Positions 7,164 through 16,179 of a stretch of DNA of 64,000 nucleotides are shown here, in pieces (position 1 is the stretch's first letter; each line of letters starts with the position of its first letter). The stretch is from an uncultured Sphingomonadaceae bacterium (GTDB taxonomy: Bacteria > Pseudomonadota > Alphaproteobacteria > Sphingomonadales > Sphingomonadaceae): positions 186,001 to 250,000 of the forward strand of contig CANLQG010000002.1 of assembly GCA_947493195.1 (NCBI GenBank), read 5' to 3'. Both the position numbers and the translations under genes were made by a program. The notes beneath the pieces are model-generated. The model was given only the letters and a program-made list of their open reading frames with translations, searched no databases and had not been told where the DNA came from.

Positions 7164-9540
7164 TCACGAAAACTGCTGCGAGCCCGCCAAGGCGCCCCCC
7201 GGGGCCGACGGTGTCGCGATCGATCCCGTTTGCGGGATGAGTGTCACGATCGAGGGCGCCGAGCACCGCGCCGAGCACGACAATGCCCAGCATTATTTCT
7301 GCTCATCGCGCTGCCACGATAAGTTTCGTGCAGATCCCGAACTGTACTTGTCGGGCGAGCACCTGAACGTCGTCGAGGATATGCCCGAGGGCACGATCTA
7401 CACCTGTCCAATGCATCCCGAGATCCGCCAAACTGGCCCGGGCTCCTGCCCGATCTGTGGCATGGCGTTGGAACCGGAAACGGTGTCATTGGATGACGGG
7501 CCCGATCCCGAGCTTGTCGATATGCGCCGCCGCTTCTGGTGGAGCGCGCTGCTGACGCTGCCGCTCTTTGTCTATGCGATGAGCGACATGATCCCATGGC
7601 TCAGTTTCGACCAGTTGATCGAACCTGCCCGGGCGCAATGGGCGCAGTTCGTGCTCGCCACTCCGGTGGTGTTGTGGGGCGGCTGGCCATTCTTTGTCCG
7701 CGCGTGGGAGTCGCTGAAGACACGCAACCTCAATATGTTCACGCTGATCGGTATCGGTGTTGGAATCGCTTATCTGTTCAGTCTGGTGGCGACCGCGATG
7801 CCTGAGCTCTTTCCGCCAGCCTTCCGTGATCATTCCGGACGGGTGGGTGTTTATTACGAAGCGGCAGCGGTCATCACCACGCTGGTCTTGCTGGGCCAGG
7901 TATTGGAACTCAAGGCTCGCGGTTCGACGTCGAGCGCATTGCGAGCTCTGCTCGAGTTGGCACCGCCGTCAACCGTGAAAATCTTCGGGAGCGGTGACGA
8001 GCGGGAGGTGCCGCTCGACGAGCTAGAGTCCGGCGATCGGCTGCGTGTTCGCCCCGGAGATAAGGTGCCCGTGGATGGGGAGATCGAGGAAGGATCAAGC
8101 GCCATCGACGAATCCATGGTCAGCGGAGAACCGCTTCCGGTGAAGAAGGCTGCCGGCGACACGGTGATAGGCGGGACAGTCAATCAGACCGGCGGGTTCA
8201 TCATGCGGGCCACGAACGTGGGCAAGGACACGATGCTGTCCAAGATCGTCCAGATGGTGGCCGAGGCGCAGCGTAGCCGCGCACCGATACAGCGTTTGGC
8301 CGATCAGGTCGCAGGCTGGTTCGTGCCCGCCGTGGTAATGGTCGCCGTCGTCACATTTGTTGTTTGGGCGATATGGGGCCCCGCTCCAGCACTTACCTAT
8401 GCACTGGTCAACGCCATCGCGGTCCTGATTATCGCGTGCCCGTGCGCATTGGGTCTTGCGACGCCGATGTCGGTGATGACCGGCACGGGTAAGGGCGCGC
8501 AGCACGGGATCCTGATCCGTAATGCCGAAGCGTTGGAGACGCTGGAGAAGATCGATACACTGGTCGTCGACAAGACCGGCACCTTGACGATGGGCAAGCC
8601 CGATCTGGTGGCGGTGGACCCAGTCGAGGGCATCGACGAAACCGAGTTTCTTGCCGCGGTCGCCGGGGTCGAGATGGGCAGCGAGCATCCGCTGGCCCAC
8701 GCGATAGTCGAGGGCGCGCGGTCACGAGGGGTGTCGCCGGCAGATGCGACCGATCTTGCCTCGACAACGGGCGAGGGTGTCGAAGCGGATGTGAACGGTC
8801 GTCGGGTCGCGATCGGGAACGAAAAGATGATGCTCCGGGTCGGGATTGACGACGAAAGCTGGCTGGGTTCTGCCGAATCCGGACGGAGAAAGGGTCAAAC
8901 GGTAATGTTCGTCGCTTTCGCCGGGAAACCCGCCGGCCTGATTGCCGTGGCGGATCCGATCAAACCCACCAGCGCAAACGCCATCGCCGCACTGCACGCG
9001 CGCGACATTCGCGTGGTCATGTTGACCGGTGACAGCCGCGGAACGGCCGAAGCGGTCGCGCGGGAAATGGGCATTGACGAGGTTCACGCCAACGTCTCGC
9101 CCGAAGACAAGCATCGCGAGGTTGAGAGGCTGAAGTCCGAAGGACGCCGGGTCGCCATGGCAGGCGACGGAATCAACGACGCCCCAGCGCTCGCAGCGGC
9201 CGATGTGGGTATTGCGATGGGAACCGGTACCGATGTCGCGATCAAAAGTGCCGGTGTAACGCTGGTGCGCGGCGATCTGACCGGCGTGGTGCAAGCTATC
9301 GTCCTGTCGCGTGCAACGATGCGCAACATTCGGCAAAACCTGTTCTTTGCATTTGCTTACAACACGCTTGGCATCCCGGTTGCCGCAGGGGTGCTGTTCC
9401 CGGCTTTCGGGCTATTGCTGAACCCGATGATCGCGGCAGCAGCGATGAGCCTGTCGTCAGTTTCGGTGATTGCCAATGCGTTGCGACTGCGCGGTCTGCG
9501 ATTGTCGACCAGCGACGGCGTTGCAGAACAGCCCGCCTGA
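7156..9540 (+). CDS. copA: Copper-translocating P-type ATPase, YHS type
   Basis: P1B-type ATPase of 794 residues that exports copper across the inner membrane using ATP. A YHS domain (about 20-65, IDPVCGMSV) and a heavy-metal-binding segment (about 78-105, [11 protein letters not shown] and CPICGMAL) replace the classic CxxC HMA domain. The core has the transport motif CPC in IIACPCALG (about 427), the phosphorylation site DKTGTLT (about 471), a TGES-like actuator motif (SGEPLPV) and the hinge [10 protein letters not shown] (about 668). Full length and intact. CPC plus YHS fits Cu+ or Ag+ export; cadmium/zinc is less likely. It overlaps genes on both sides. Confidence 0.93.
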   Translation: MTDHENCCEPAKAPPGADGVAIDPVCGMSVTIEGAEHRAEHDNAQHYFCSSRCHDKFRADPELYLSGEHLNVVEDMPEGTIYTCPMHPEIRQTGPGSCPICGMALEPETVSLDDGPDPELVDMRRRFWWSALLTLPLFVYAMSDMIPWLSFDQLIEPARAQWAQFVLATPVVLWGGWPFFVRAWESLKTRNLNMFTLIGIGVGIAYLFSLVATAMPELFPPAFRDHSGRVGVYYEAAAVITTLVLLGQVLELKARGSTSSALRALLELAPPSTVKIFGSGDEREVPLDELESGDRLRVRPGDKVPVDGEIEEGSSAIDESMVSGEPLPVKKAAGDTVIGGTVNQTGGFIMRATNVGKDTMLSKIVQMVAEAQRSRAPIQRLADQVAGWFVPAVVMVAVVTFVVWAIWGPAPALTYALVNAIAVLIIACPCALGLATPMSVMTGTGKGAQHGILIRNAEALETLEKIDTLVVDKTGTLTMGKPDLVAVDPVEGIDETEFLAAVAGVEMGSEHPLAHAIVEGARSRGVSPADATDLASTTGEGVEADVNGRRVAIGNEKMMLRVGIDDESWLGSAESGRRKGQTVMFVAFAGKPAGLIAVADPIKPTSANAIAALHARDIRVVMLTGDSRGTAEAVAREMGIDEVHANVSPEDKHREVERLKSEGRRVAMAGDGINDAPALAAADVGIAMGTGTDVAIKSAGVTLVRGDLTGVVQAIVLSRATMRNIRQNLFFAFAYNTLGIPVAAGVLFPAFGLLLNPMIAAAAMSLSSVSVIANALRLRGLRLSTSDGVAEQPA

Positions 9541-9989
9541 TGAAAGCGTTGATGAAACTCGATAGACCCGAAACCTGGCTGGCGATTCACGGCTACCTGA
9601 TCGCGTTCCTCTGGGAAATGCTGCAGATGCCGTTCTATGCGATGGGCCGACTCTCAGCATGGGAGACAACCATCAATTGCAGCCTCGCTTCACTCGGTGA
9701 CGCGGGCATTATGGTATTTGCCTATTTCGCTGCAGCATGGGCCGTGAACGATCGCTATTGGCTCAGTAGCCGTAACCGGAAGCCGGTCATCGTTTTCCTT
9801 GTGACAGGATTGGTCATCACGCTGGTGGTGGAGCACTTCGCAACGGGCGCAGCTTGGGGGTGGAGATATTCTGCGAGAATGCCCACCCTTCTCGGTATCG
9901 GCATAGTGCCGATCGTAATGTGGATCGTTGTCCCTCTCATCGCGCTTGGTCTGGCATCGCGCTCCGTAGCCCACCGAATTGAACGGTAA
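9540..9989 (+). CDS. Four-helix membrane protein, unknown
   Basis: A 149-residue integral membrane protein whose ATG shares a base with the ATPase stop. Four helices are evident, with an acidic/aromatic first helix (YLIAFLWEMLQMPFYAMG) and a strongly hydrophobic last one. No known family was recognised. Tight coupling to the copper ATPase suggests a helper or an independent membrane stress protein. It is the last gene of the rightward cluster; the next genes are on the minus strand. Confidence 0.6.
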   Translation: MKALMKLDRPETWLAIHGYLIAFLWEMLQMPFYAMGRLSAWETTINCSLASLGDAGIMVFAYFAAAWAVNDRYWLSSRNRKPVIVFLVTGLVITLVVEHFATGAAWGWRYSARMPTLLGIGIVPIVMWIVVPLIALGLASRSVAHRIER

Positions 9990-10010
9990 CGGTACACAAT
10001 ATCGGCTTTG

Positions 10011-10232
10011 CTATCCGCAACAGGAAGATTCGCGCCCCTCTTCTCGGGCCTCTTGGATCGGCGGGCATGGTACATCACCAAACGAGCAGAACACGCAACA
10101 ATCGCCCTCAAGCGGTTTCAAGCGTACTTGGCAGTGCGGACAGGTGTAGAAAAACCAGCACGCATTTGTCGGCATGCTCTCTGTCGTGGACCGACCGCAC
10201 TCGGGACAGGTAATGGTCGAACAGATCTGCAT
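10011..10232 (-). CDS. GDCCVxC-domain protein of a mer-type module
   Basis: Cys-rich protein of 73 residues carrying the diagnostic GDCCVFCSFGDVPCPPIQ sequence of GDCCVxC-domain proteins found beside mercury transport genes. An N-terminal CPECG and a CPHC pair form a probable zinc ribbon. It likely binds Hg(II) or another soft metal in the cytoplasm, though this has rarely been tested. Start at 10232 is used because it overlaps the MerT-like stop (TGATG); the longer frame would run back into that gene. The C-terminus ends in a further vicinal pair (SSCCG). Confidence 0.8.
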   Translation of the reverse strand: MQICSTITCPECGRSTTESMPTNACWFFYTCPHCQVRLKPLEGDCCVFCSFGDVPCPPIQEAREEGRESSCCG

Positions 10233-10627
10233 CAGGTGCCTCCTATCCACCGCATCAGCGGTTGTTCGAACAATTCCCATGAGGCCGAAATCAAGATAAC
10301 AACCGTCGCAGCAATCAGGACGATCCTAGTCGTTTTGATCCGCGATGAGGCTTCGCAATTATCCATCGCGCAGCTGCGCGATATTCGTAAGTGAAACACC
10401 CAGGCGAGCGTGAGGATGATAAGGGCGGCGATGGTCAGCGGCCAATGGTAGGGGACGAGAAAGCCTAAAGCCCCCGACCCGATTCCGAAGGCTGCCAGTG
10501 CCAAAGGCAAAACGCAGCAGGCCGCGCCCGAAATCAATGCGGCCAGACCGGTGAAGGCACTGCTCACAGCGAGAACGCGCTCGCCCGGTTGCGCCGCTTC
10601 AATTTCATCAAAAACTCGGTCGGTCAC
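10232..10627 (-). CDS. MerT-like mercuric transport protein
   Basis: Three-helix inner-membrane protein. The first helix holds a vicinal Cys pair (GAACCVLPLALAAFG, Cys37-Cys38 from the start used here) and the cytoplasmic loop has CAMDNC (Cys86, Cys91), the same two-pair plan as MerT, which passes Hg(II) inward. I place the start at GTG 10627: it has CGGAG upstream and lies just downstream of the predicted MerR-type promoter. The ATG at 10648 would lie before the predicted transcription start. No merP is present, so delivery from the periplasm differs from classic mer operons. The substrate could be another thiophilic metal. Confidence 0.72.
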   Translation of the reverse strand: MTDRVFDEIEAAQPGERVLAVSSAFTGLAALISGAACCVLPLALAAFGIGSGALGFLVPYHWPLTIAALIILTLAWVFHLRISRSCAMDNCEASSRIKTTRIVLIAATVVILISASWELFEQPLMRWIGGT

Positions 10628-10651
10628 GTTTGAACTCCGTTGATCCATGGC

Positions 10652-10682
10652 CTATTGCCACCTGTAGCTACTACAGAATCAA
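10652..10682 (-). promoter_or_regulatory. MerR-type promoter and operator for the merT-like operon
   Basis: Reading leftward, a -35 element TTGATT (10682-10677) and a -10 element CAATAG (10657-10652) are separated by 19 bases, the over-long spacer typical of MerR-activated promoters. The spacer holds a perfect dyad CTGTAG-TAG-CTACAG (10676-10662). The layout predicts a start of transcription near 10645 and activation by the adjacent MerR protein on metal binding. Confidence 0.72.
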
Positions 10683-10693
10683 GGAAATTCGAC

Positions 10694-11098
10694 ATGGCAA
10701 ATTGGTCGATCGGCGAACTCGCTCGAAAAACCGGGGTGCATATCGAAACCATCCGCTACTTCGAGAAGGTCGGCTTGCTTGAAACATCTGGGCGGACCGA
10801 AGGCGGACACAGGGTGTTCGGCGACAGGCATCTGCGATCGCTCAAGTTCATCAAGCGAGCACGAGAATTGGGATTCTCACCCCAAGAAGTTCGCGCGCTG
10901 CTCGATATGGGCGGCCCGGAAGACGCTTGTTGTGACGAAGTGCGCGATATCGCGGTGCACCACCTCGAAGACGTGCGCCGGAAGATAAAAGACCTCAAGC
11001 GGCTCGAGGAGCTGCTGGCCTCCACCGTCGACCGATGTTCCGGTTCGCATGTGAGCGACTGTGCAGTGATCGATATGCTGGAGGAGCCAGTCCGCTAG
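10694..11098 (+). CDS. MerR-family metal-responsive regulator
   Basis: A 134-residue MerR protein. The N-terminal winged helix reads WSIGELARKTGVHIETIRYFEKVGLL, followed by the GGHRVF wing and a long dimer helix. Metal-site cysteines are Cys79/Cys80, Cys115 and Cys123, the three-Cys arrangement of MerR/PbrR-type sensors, though the last two are eight residues apart rather than the nine of Tn501 MerR. Hg(II) or Pb(II) is the likely inducer. Start at 10694 has AAGGAAAT upstream. It is divergent from the MerT-like gene across a shared operator, and its 3' end overlaps the convergent flavoprotein gene by four bases. Confidence 0.85.
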   Translation: MANWSIGELARKTGVHIETIRYFEKVGLLETSGRTEGGHRVFGDRHLRSLKFIKRARELGFSPQEVRALLDMGGPEDACCDEVRDIAVHHLEDVRRKIKDLKRLEELLASTVDRCSGSHVSDCAVIDMLEEPVR

Positions 11099-12435
11099 AG
11101 CATATAGCCTATATCCGAAGCGCCCGTCGGATATGCGAACATGGTAGTCTTTAGATCCTCCACCGTCAGCCCGTGCCGAATCGCGAGGCCGAAAATGTTG
11201 ATCACCTCGTCCGCATGCGGCCCGACGAGATGGGCGCCGAGGATTTTACCCGAACCGTCTTCGACCAATGTCTTGTAGCCATAAACGGGTTCGTCGACCC
11301 GTCTTGCGGTAAACCAATCCGAGGCGCGACCGCACTTAACCTCAAAGCTTCGGCCTTCCTCGTTCGCCTCCTCTTCGCTCAACCCTACGCGAGCGAGGGG
11401 AGGAAGCGTGAAAGCGACACTTGGCACCCCGGTGTAGTCGGGCTTCTTGTGATTGCCCTCGATAAGGTTGGCCGCAACCACCTTCGCATCGTGGCTCGAT
11501 ACCGGAGTAAGCATGGGTCCGTTCGAAGCAGCATCGCCCGCTGCATAGACTGCCGAATTGCTTTCGCTTTGCAGGAAGTCGTTCAGGCTAAGCCTGCCAT
11601 TCTCGGTAGCTATGCCCGCCGCATCGAGATCGAGTCGATCGAGGGCAGGAACCCGCCCTGCAGCGTGAATCACGAGATCGGCATCGAATTGCATTGCCCT
11701 GCCGTCACCTTCGGCGTGAACGACATAGTCGTCACCTCGCTGTTCGATCGCAGCGACGTTCAAGCCAGTCTCCACATAAACTCTGATCCGATCAAAGGCA
11801 TCCATCAGCCATTCCACCAGTTCCGGCTCGAAGCCAGTCAACATTCGGGGTCCACGCTGCACCACGGTAACCTTTGCCCCCGCGCGCGCAGCGATATGTG
11901 CAAACTCGGCAGCGATGTAGCCGCCGCCGACAAGGACAATTCGCTTTGGTAAGACCGCCAGCGAGAGGAAGTCCTCGTTATCGACGAGGTGTTCTTCGCC
12001 CGGAATGTCGAGACGCCTTGGCTTGGCCCCCGTGGCGATGAGAAAATTGCTGGCGGTCAATTCTCGCTCCCCTACGCGCAGCCGATTGGGGCCGGAAAAA
12101 CTTGCGGTGCCATGCAACGTGGCGATGCCAGCCTCTTTGTATCGCTGCTCATGCTTTTCTGGCACCGGATCAGTGAAGCTGCGCTTGAAATCGATAAGTT
12201 CGGGCCAGTCTATACGGACTTCCCCTGCAACTCCGTGGGAAGCCATGCGTCGCTTCGCATCGATCACTTCGACGCCGGCCACCAACATCTTTTTAGGGTC
12301 GCAACCCCTAAGTGCGCAGGTCCCGCCAAAGGGTTTCTCATCGATAACCGCAACGCTTTTACCGGCTTTCGCTACACGCATCGCGCATACCATCGCCGCT
12401 GTTCCGGTCCCGATTACTGTCAGATCATAGTCCAT
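11095..12435 (-). CDS. FAD/NAD(P)-dependent disulfide reductase, MerA/glutathione-reductase-like
   Basis: Flavoprotein of 446 residues with the pyridine nucleotide-disulfide reductase plan: FAD-binding GTGTAAM at the start, redox pair Cys40/Cys45 in FGGTCALRGCDPKK, NAD(P)-binding VLVGGGYIAAEF near 170, the AAGDA FAD motif near 300, and a dimer domain. It lacks the N-terminal HMA domain and the C-terminal vicinal Cys pair of mercuric reductases. The C-terminus has AYPTGASD where glutathione reductase has HPT and a catalytic Glu. So it is neither a standard MerA nor a standard Gor. Context with MerR and MerT suggests reduction of a metal or thiol substrate. Confidence 0.78.
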   Translation of the reverse strand: MDYDLTVIGTGTAAMVCAMRVAKAGKSVAVIDEKPFGGTCALRGCDPKKMLVAGVEVIDAKRRMASHGVAGEVRIDWPELIDFKRSFTDPVPEKHEQRYKEAGIATLHGTASFSGPNRLRVGERELTASNFLIATGAKPRRLDIPGEEHLVDNEDFLSLAVLPKRIVLVGGGYIAAEFAHIAARAGAKVTVVQRGPRMLTGFEPELVEWLMDAFDRIRVYVETGLNVAAIEQRGDDYVVHAEGDGRAMQFDADLVIHAAGRVPALDRLDLDAAGIATENGRLSLNDFLQSESNSAVYAAGDAASNGPMLTPVSSHDAKVVAANLIEGNHKKPDYTGVPSVAFTLPPLARVGLSEEEANEEGRSFEVKCGRASDWFTARRVDEPVYGYKTLVEDGSGKILGAHLVGPHADEVINIFGLAIRHGLTVEDLKTTMFAYPTGASDIGYML

Positions 12436-12462
12436 ATTAAGTCTCCTGACCGACCAATGAAT

Positions 12463-12477
12463 CTGGAGTGACTACAG
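12463..12477 (-). promoter_or_regulatory. Second MerR-type operator-like dyad, upstream of the flavoprotein
   Basis: CTGTAG-TCA-CTCCAG on the minus strand matches the 6-3-6 geometry and the CTGTAG half-site of the merT-side operator, with one mismatch in the second arm. It lies 28 bases before the flavoprotein start. Flanking -35 and -10 elements at 19-base spacing are poor (AGGAAC and ATTGGT), so promoter function is tentative. Confidence 0.45.
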
Positions 12478-12562
12478 GTTCCTGAAATACGCAAAGCTCA
12501 AGCCTCTTAGACGGCCGTTTCGTCAGGCTGTGGCGGCACAGCTAAATGTCTGCAAGCGGCCC

Positions 12563-15328
12563 TCATCTGCCGTTTCCAAGATCGATTGGCCATGCAGGTT
12601 TCTTGTGCGAAGTGGCCACCGGACCAGCAGAAATCGTGTTGGCAAGCTGTGCGTCCTCGCCCCGATCTGACAGGATTTGAAAAAACAATTTCCGCCGCAC
12701 ATCTGGTTCGTTTCTGTGGTTTCCGCCACGAGGAAGCAGGCTCGTTCTGCGCAATGCTTCCTGAACTTCAGGGCATTCTCGCCATTTGCGGAATACGTCG
12801 ATCACTTCGGCAGAGACTGGATGCGTCGGTTGCCAGAATCCTTCCACGAACCGTAGTCCTTCGCCGATCCGATATGAGATTTCCTGTAATTCTCCGCCAT
12901 TCCGACCGGAATAATGCATGAGTTGGTCCTGCATCTTCGCATCTGCGATCTGATCCGGGACGAGACGGGCGCGCTGCATGAGGGCTGCAGGTAAAACAAC
13001 TCTCCCTTCGGAATCCTTGATCAGGACATGCCGTTCTTGCTCGAGAATTCTTAGCAGCCGCCGTCGCGCAGTGAAGGCCTCAGCCGCCAATCGTATCGCT
13101 TCCGCGTTCGGCTTTCGAACCGGTTCGCGTTCCTCCACCTCCTCGTTGCGCTCGTGCCCCTGCGCGCGGGCAAAATCTCGATGAGGGGTGTCGACGAAAG
13201 GGTCGGTTCCTGTTGGAAATTCTCGCCGGACCTCGTGGCCTTTAGTGCTAATTGGAGGACCGAAGTCATTGGGGTTTGAAGAAGCGGGCATTGACCGCCT
13301 TTCTTTGGTTGTCCGGACACGAACTGAGCTCGCTTCTGAACCCATTTCCTCCAACATCGCGGGCGATGCGGGGGGCTTTGAAAAAGCGTCTTCAGAATTT
13401 CCGCCAGTCCTGACCGACTGCGCATCTATATTCGACTGCATGCTTTTTGGCATACGTTGATCGATGACGCGGATGCGCAAGGTTGTCGTCGCCCGCCCCG
13501 CGTTCACCGAAACCACCGATGGAACTGAAGGCCAGTCGGACAGGCGCCGCGATTTGGGAACCTGTGGTAGCGAGGCTTGAGGGCGTGCTGGCAGGTTTCG
13601 CTCATACGCTGACTGAAGCTTGGCGTCGCTGAACTTAGATTCAGTTTTGAAGGAGGCTAACGAACGCGGTACTGAGGCCTCAAGTTTAAGTCTGGCCAAG
13701 CCGATCTTTGCCGGTTCCGAGACATTCAAGGCCTCCGGAATGAACAGCATAGATTCCCAGATCCGAGTCAGCATGCTGTGCTTGCCAGCAAGAGCCGACA
13801 TCACGCTCGGTAGCTGCGCAGAGACTGCAATCCGCTGGACCAGTTCGGTAATCCCGACCTTGGCAGGGTATGCGACCGGAAGCCGGTACTCAGTCTCAAG
13901 CGGTTGTGGAGAAGGCGTCTTCCTTCCCCCAATCGCCGCTGGAGCTGGGATCGTATCTTCATCCACCACCACTGGCTTCAGCGATGGTAGTGTGATCGAA
14001 GCAGTGTTTGCGATGGCAGACGGGAGCACGTTCGAATGCCCCCCGATCTTCAAATCCCTTGAAGCATTGTTGTCATTTACCGCGATCGGTCCAGTTGGAA
14101 TCGTCGGTCGAGCATCCAGAACCTTCGAACGATTTGCCCGAGCATTTAGGTCGCTCGAGGCATTCGAAACATCCAGCGCTAAGGTCACGGCACGGTGCAA
14201 GCGCTCGACTGCGCCCCTTGCGTGGGACGCCGTAGAAAGGAATTTCGCCCTCAATTCTCGTACCGCCCGAACCATACTGTTGCGCATCGCGATGCGATGG
14301 TTCGCTTCGTTGATAGTAGAGCCTTCACCGCGCCTGACCTTGGCAGTCAGCCCCTCGCCCAAATGGGTTTGCGGTATGAAATCGACTCCTTCTGCGGCGT
14401 AGGAGAGGTGGGTAAAGCGCTTTGCGACACCGGCCTTTTCGCAAGCGTGATTGAGCGCTTCGGCCCACAGGAACCGAAGGCGCGAGAACTGTTCAGGGGT
14501 ATCGAGATCGGTTCTGAGGTACTTGCCGACAGCCCATTCGCCCTCGCCAATTTTCGTCATTGGCCTGAGCGAATAGAGGATGTGGACGTGCCAATTTCGC
14601 TGATCTCCCTCAGCACTCGGAGGATGGAGGACGACCAAATATGGTAGTTGCTGTCGACCGAATACGTACTCGGCGTAATCACAGGCCAGCTCGAACTGTT
14701 GCTCCGGTGTTAGATCATGGCAGGACTGCATGATGCCATGAAATAACGTTTTCGCGTCGATCGAGACGGTGCGATTGACGCCTTCGGCGACGTCCATTGC
14801 GGCCACGATTTCGTCGTAATGATCGCCGACGTTACTGGAGATGCAGACCTTCCCGGCATCCAAAATATGCGCTCCACTCATAGCATAGCGAGCCGCATCA
14901 GCACCGCGCCCCAGCTTCGAATTGCGGGCCGAATAGTAGCGTATCCGCTGGAAGACAAAGAGGCGTCCGGCCGTGTCGGTCAGGGCAATAGAATAACGAG
15001 GCAGCGCGCCACCAGCGCTGTGTATTGCGACCACGCGATGGAGGACGTGACGCTTCGCGCGAATGCCCTTTTCCTTACCCCAGGTGACCTCTTTTTTGAC
15101 CTTGAAATTGCGATGAGGCCTATCCCATTCGCGCTGCGCTTCAGCCTCTTCACGCGCCCGACGCTCCACGGATTTCACATGCTGAGCTTCGGCCCATGCT
15201 TCCCGCCTCCACTGCCGGTCCGCCATGACCGTGTAACGCAGATCGCCGCGCGGCGCGGCGCATTGGCGCCGCTGCTCCGGCGAGCCCACGGTCAGGCAAT
15301 CCATTTCGGTTTTAGACTTCAAATTCAT
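12563..15328 (-). CDS. MobA/MobL-like (MOBQ) relaxase
   Basis: Large mobilisation protein, 921 residues from the first start. After a basic N-terminal extension of about 130 residues comes a MobA/MobL core: SARNSKLGRGADAARYAMSG, where Tyr148 aligns with the nicking Tyr of the GxSAxxxAxY motif. His235 and the pair in NWHVHI (His247, His249) follow, the three-His metal site of MOBQ relaxases. The C-terminal half is Ser/Pro/Lys-rich and probably unstructured, with a helical end. Starts at 15328 or 15226 are both possible. A sequence resembling the MOBQ nic site lies just upstream. No coupling protein or type IV secretion genes are in the window. Confidence 0.75.
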   Translation of the reverse strand: MNLKSKTEMDCLTVGSPEQRRQCAAPRGDLRYTVMADRQWRREAWAEAQHVKSVERRAREEAEAQREWDRPHRNFKVKKEVTWGKEKGIRAKRHVLHRVVAIHSAGGALPRYSIALTDTAGRLFVFQRIRYYSARNSKLGRGADAARYAMSGAHILDAGKVCISSNVGDHYDEIVAAMDVAEGVNRTVSIDAKTLFHGIMQSCHDLTPEQQFELACDYAEYVFGRQQLPYLVVLHPPSAEGDQRNWHVHILYSLRPMTKIGEGEWAVGKYLRTDLDTPEQFSRLRFLWAEALNHACEKAGVAKRFTHLSYAAEGVDFIPQTHLGEGLTAKVRRGEGSTINEANHRIAMRNSMVRAVRELRAKFLSTASHARGAVERLHRAVTLALDVSNASSDLNARANRSKVLDARPTIPTGPIAVNDNNASRDLKIGGHSNVLPSAIANTASITLPSLKPVVVDEDTIPAPAAIGGRKTPSPQPLETEYRLPVAYPAKVGITELVQRIAVSAQLPSVMSALAGKHSMLTRIWESMLFIPEALNVSEPAKIGLARLKLEASVPRSLASFKTESKFSDAKLQSAYERNLPARPQASLPQVPKSRRLSDWPSVPSVVSVNAGRATTTLRIRVIDQRMPKSMQSNIDAQSVRTGGNSEDAFSKPPASPAMLEEMGSEASSVRVRTTKERRSMPASSNPNDFGPPISTKGHEVRREFPTGTDPFVDTPHRDFARAQGHERNEEVEEREPVRKPNAEAIRLAAEAFTARRRLLRILEQERHVLIKDSEGRVVLPAALMQRARLVPDQIADAKMQDQLMHYSGRNGGELQEISYRIGEGLRFVEGFWQPTHPVSAEVIDVFRKWRECPEVQEALRRTSLLPRGGNHRNEPDVRRKLFFQILSDRGEDAQLANTISAGPVATSHKKPAWPIDLGNGR

Positions 15329-15430
15329 AGGGCGGGTTGTATGCGAAAGGCGGGGCGAAGCGGACGCTTAAGTGTGCATCATTTATTTCGCCTAACCCGC
15401 CCTACTTCCTCCTTAAGTGCGCTAAAATAA
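15328..15430. other. Candidate origin of transfer (oriT)
   Basis: The space before the relaxase gene holds a perfect 11-base inverted repeat (TAGGGCGGGTT at 15328-15338 and AACCCGCCCTA at 15394-15404). It also holds two direct copies of CTTAAGTGYGC (15367-15377 and 15412-15422). The second contains TAAGTGCGC, matching the start of the TAAGTGCGCCCT nic region of RSF1010-type MOBQ origins. Repeats plus a nic-like core directly beside a MOBQ-like relaxase are the expected oriT arrangement. The remaining bases to 15555 hold no other gene. Confidence 0.55.
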
Positions 15431-15555
15431 TGAATGGGATTGTCTGTCGCCATCATGGGTTCGGCAACTGTTTTCCCGTTAATGCGGCACGAAAAACGAA
15501 TGGAGAAAAGGCGAGATGCTTGGGGTAAGGATGCTTCGCGTTCTATATACCAAAG

Positions 15556-16179
15556 ATGGAACAACAGAACTTCAAAGGACCGGCAGACGATCTTGGCGCG
15601 CACTTGCGCGAACTGGATAGGATGCTTGTCACTCTAGACGGGATCGAAGCGCGCGTCAGCAAGGTGCAGATCACACCTGGCGAAGTGGTGTATCGCGATG
15701 CCCACGACGCCTATCACCACATCACTGCAGGTGCCGTCCTTTCCGCTTACGGTATTTCCGCACATTACGCGCGTCGCCTCGACGGCCTTCTCGCGCTCGA
15801 CATTCTTAAAGCGCTAAGCGACGATAGCCTGTTCGGCGAATGGAAGGATGCCTTCGTAAAAAAGAAAACCGTAGGCGAAGCACTTCTTTGTTTTCTGGAT
15901 CGCGCAGCAGGGTTTCTGGAAGCAAAAGGCCGGCACGCGGAATGGCGTCGCCGGTTCGACGCCTACATGAGAAAGACCGAGAGCTTTTTCGCCGCCCTTG
16001 ATGATGAGAAACGGGCAGCGATGCTTCGCAAGCCCGCGACAAAAAAACAGGCTTCCATGGTGCGGTATACCTGCGAATGCCTGCAGCTCGATTTCCCTGC
16101 GCTTGGAAACCGCTGGGCAGCATTCGAATGGCTTCGTGATGTTGGCGCTAACCCCCGCTACCGCGAGGTGCAGCCGTGA
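15556..16179 (+). CDS. Hypothetical protein, first gene of an unknown three-gene operon
   Basis: A soluble, mostly helical protein of 207 residues with no recognised domain. It is rich in charged residues; the middle (RRLDGLLALDILKALSDDSLFGEWKDAF) and end (RWAAFEWLRDVGANPRYREV) look like helical repeats or a protein-interaction bundle. No catalytic motif is obvious. The start has only a weak ribosome-binding site. Its stop overlaps the next start as ATGA, so the two are translationally coupled. It is divergent from the relaxase across the candidate oriT, which suggests a mobility-linked or cargo function, but this is inference. Confidence 0.55.
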   Translation: MEQQNFKGPADDLGAHLRELDRMLVTLDGIEARVSKVQITPGEVVYRDAHDAYHHITAGAVLSAYGISAHYARRLDGLLALDILKALSDDSLFGEWKDAFVKKKTVGEALLCFLDRAAGFLEAKGRHAEWRRRFDAYMRKTESFFAALDDEKRAAMLRKPATKKQASMVRYTCECLQLDFPALGNRWAAFEWLRDVGANPRYREVQP

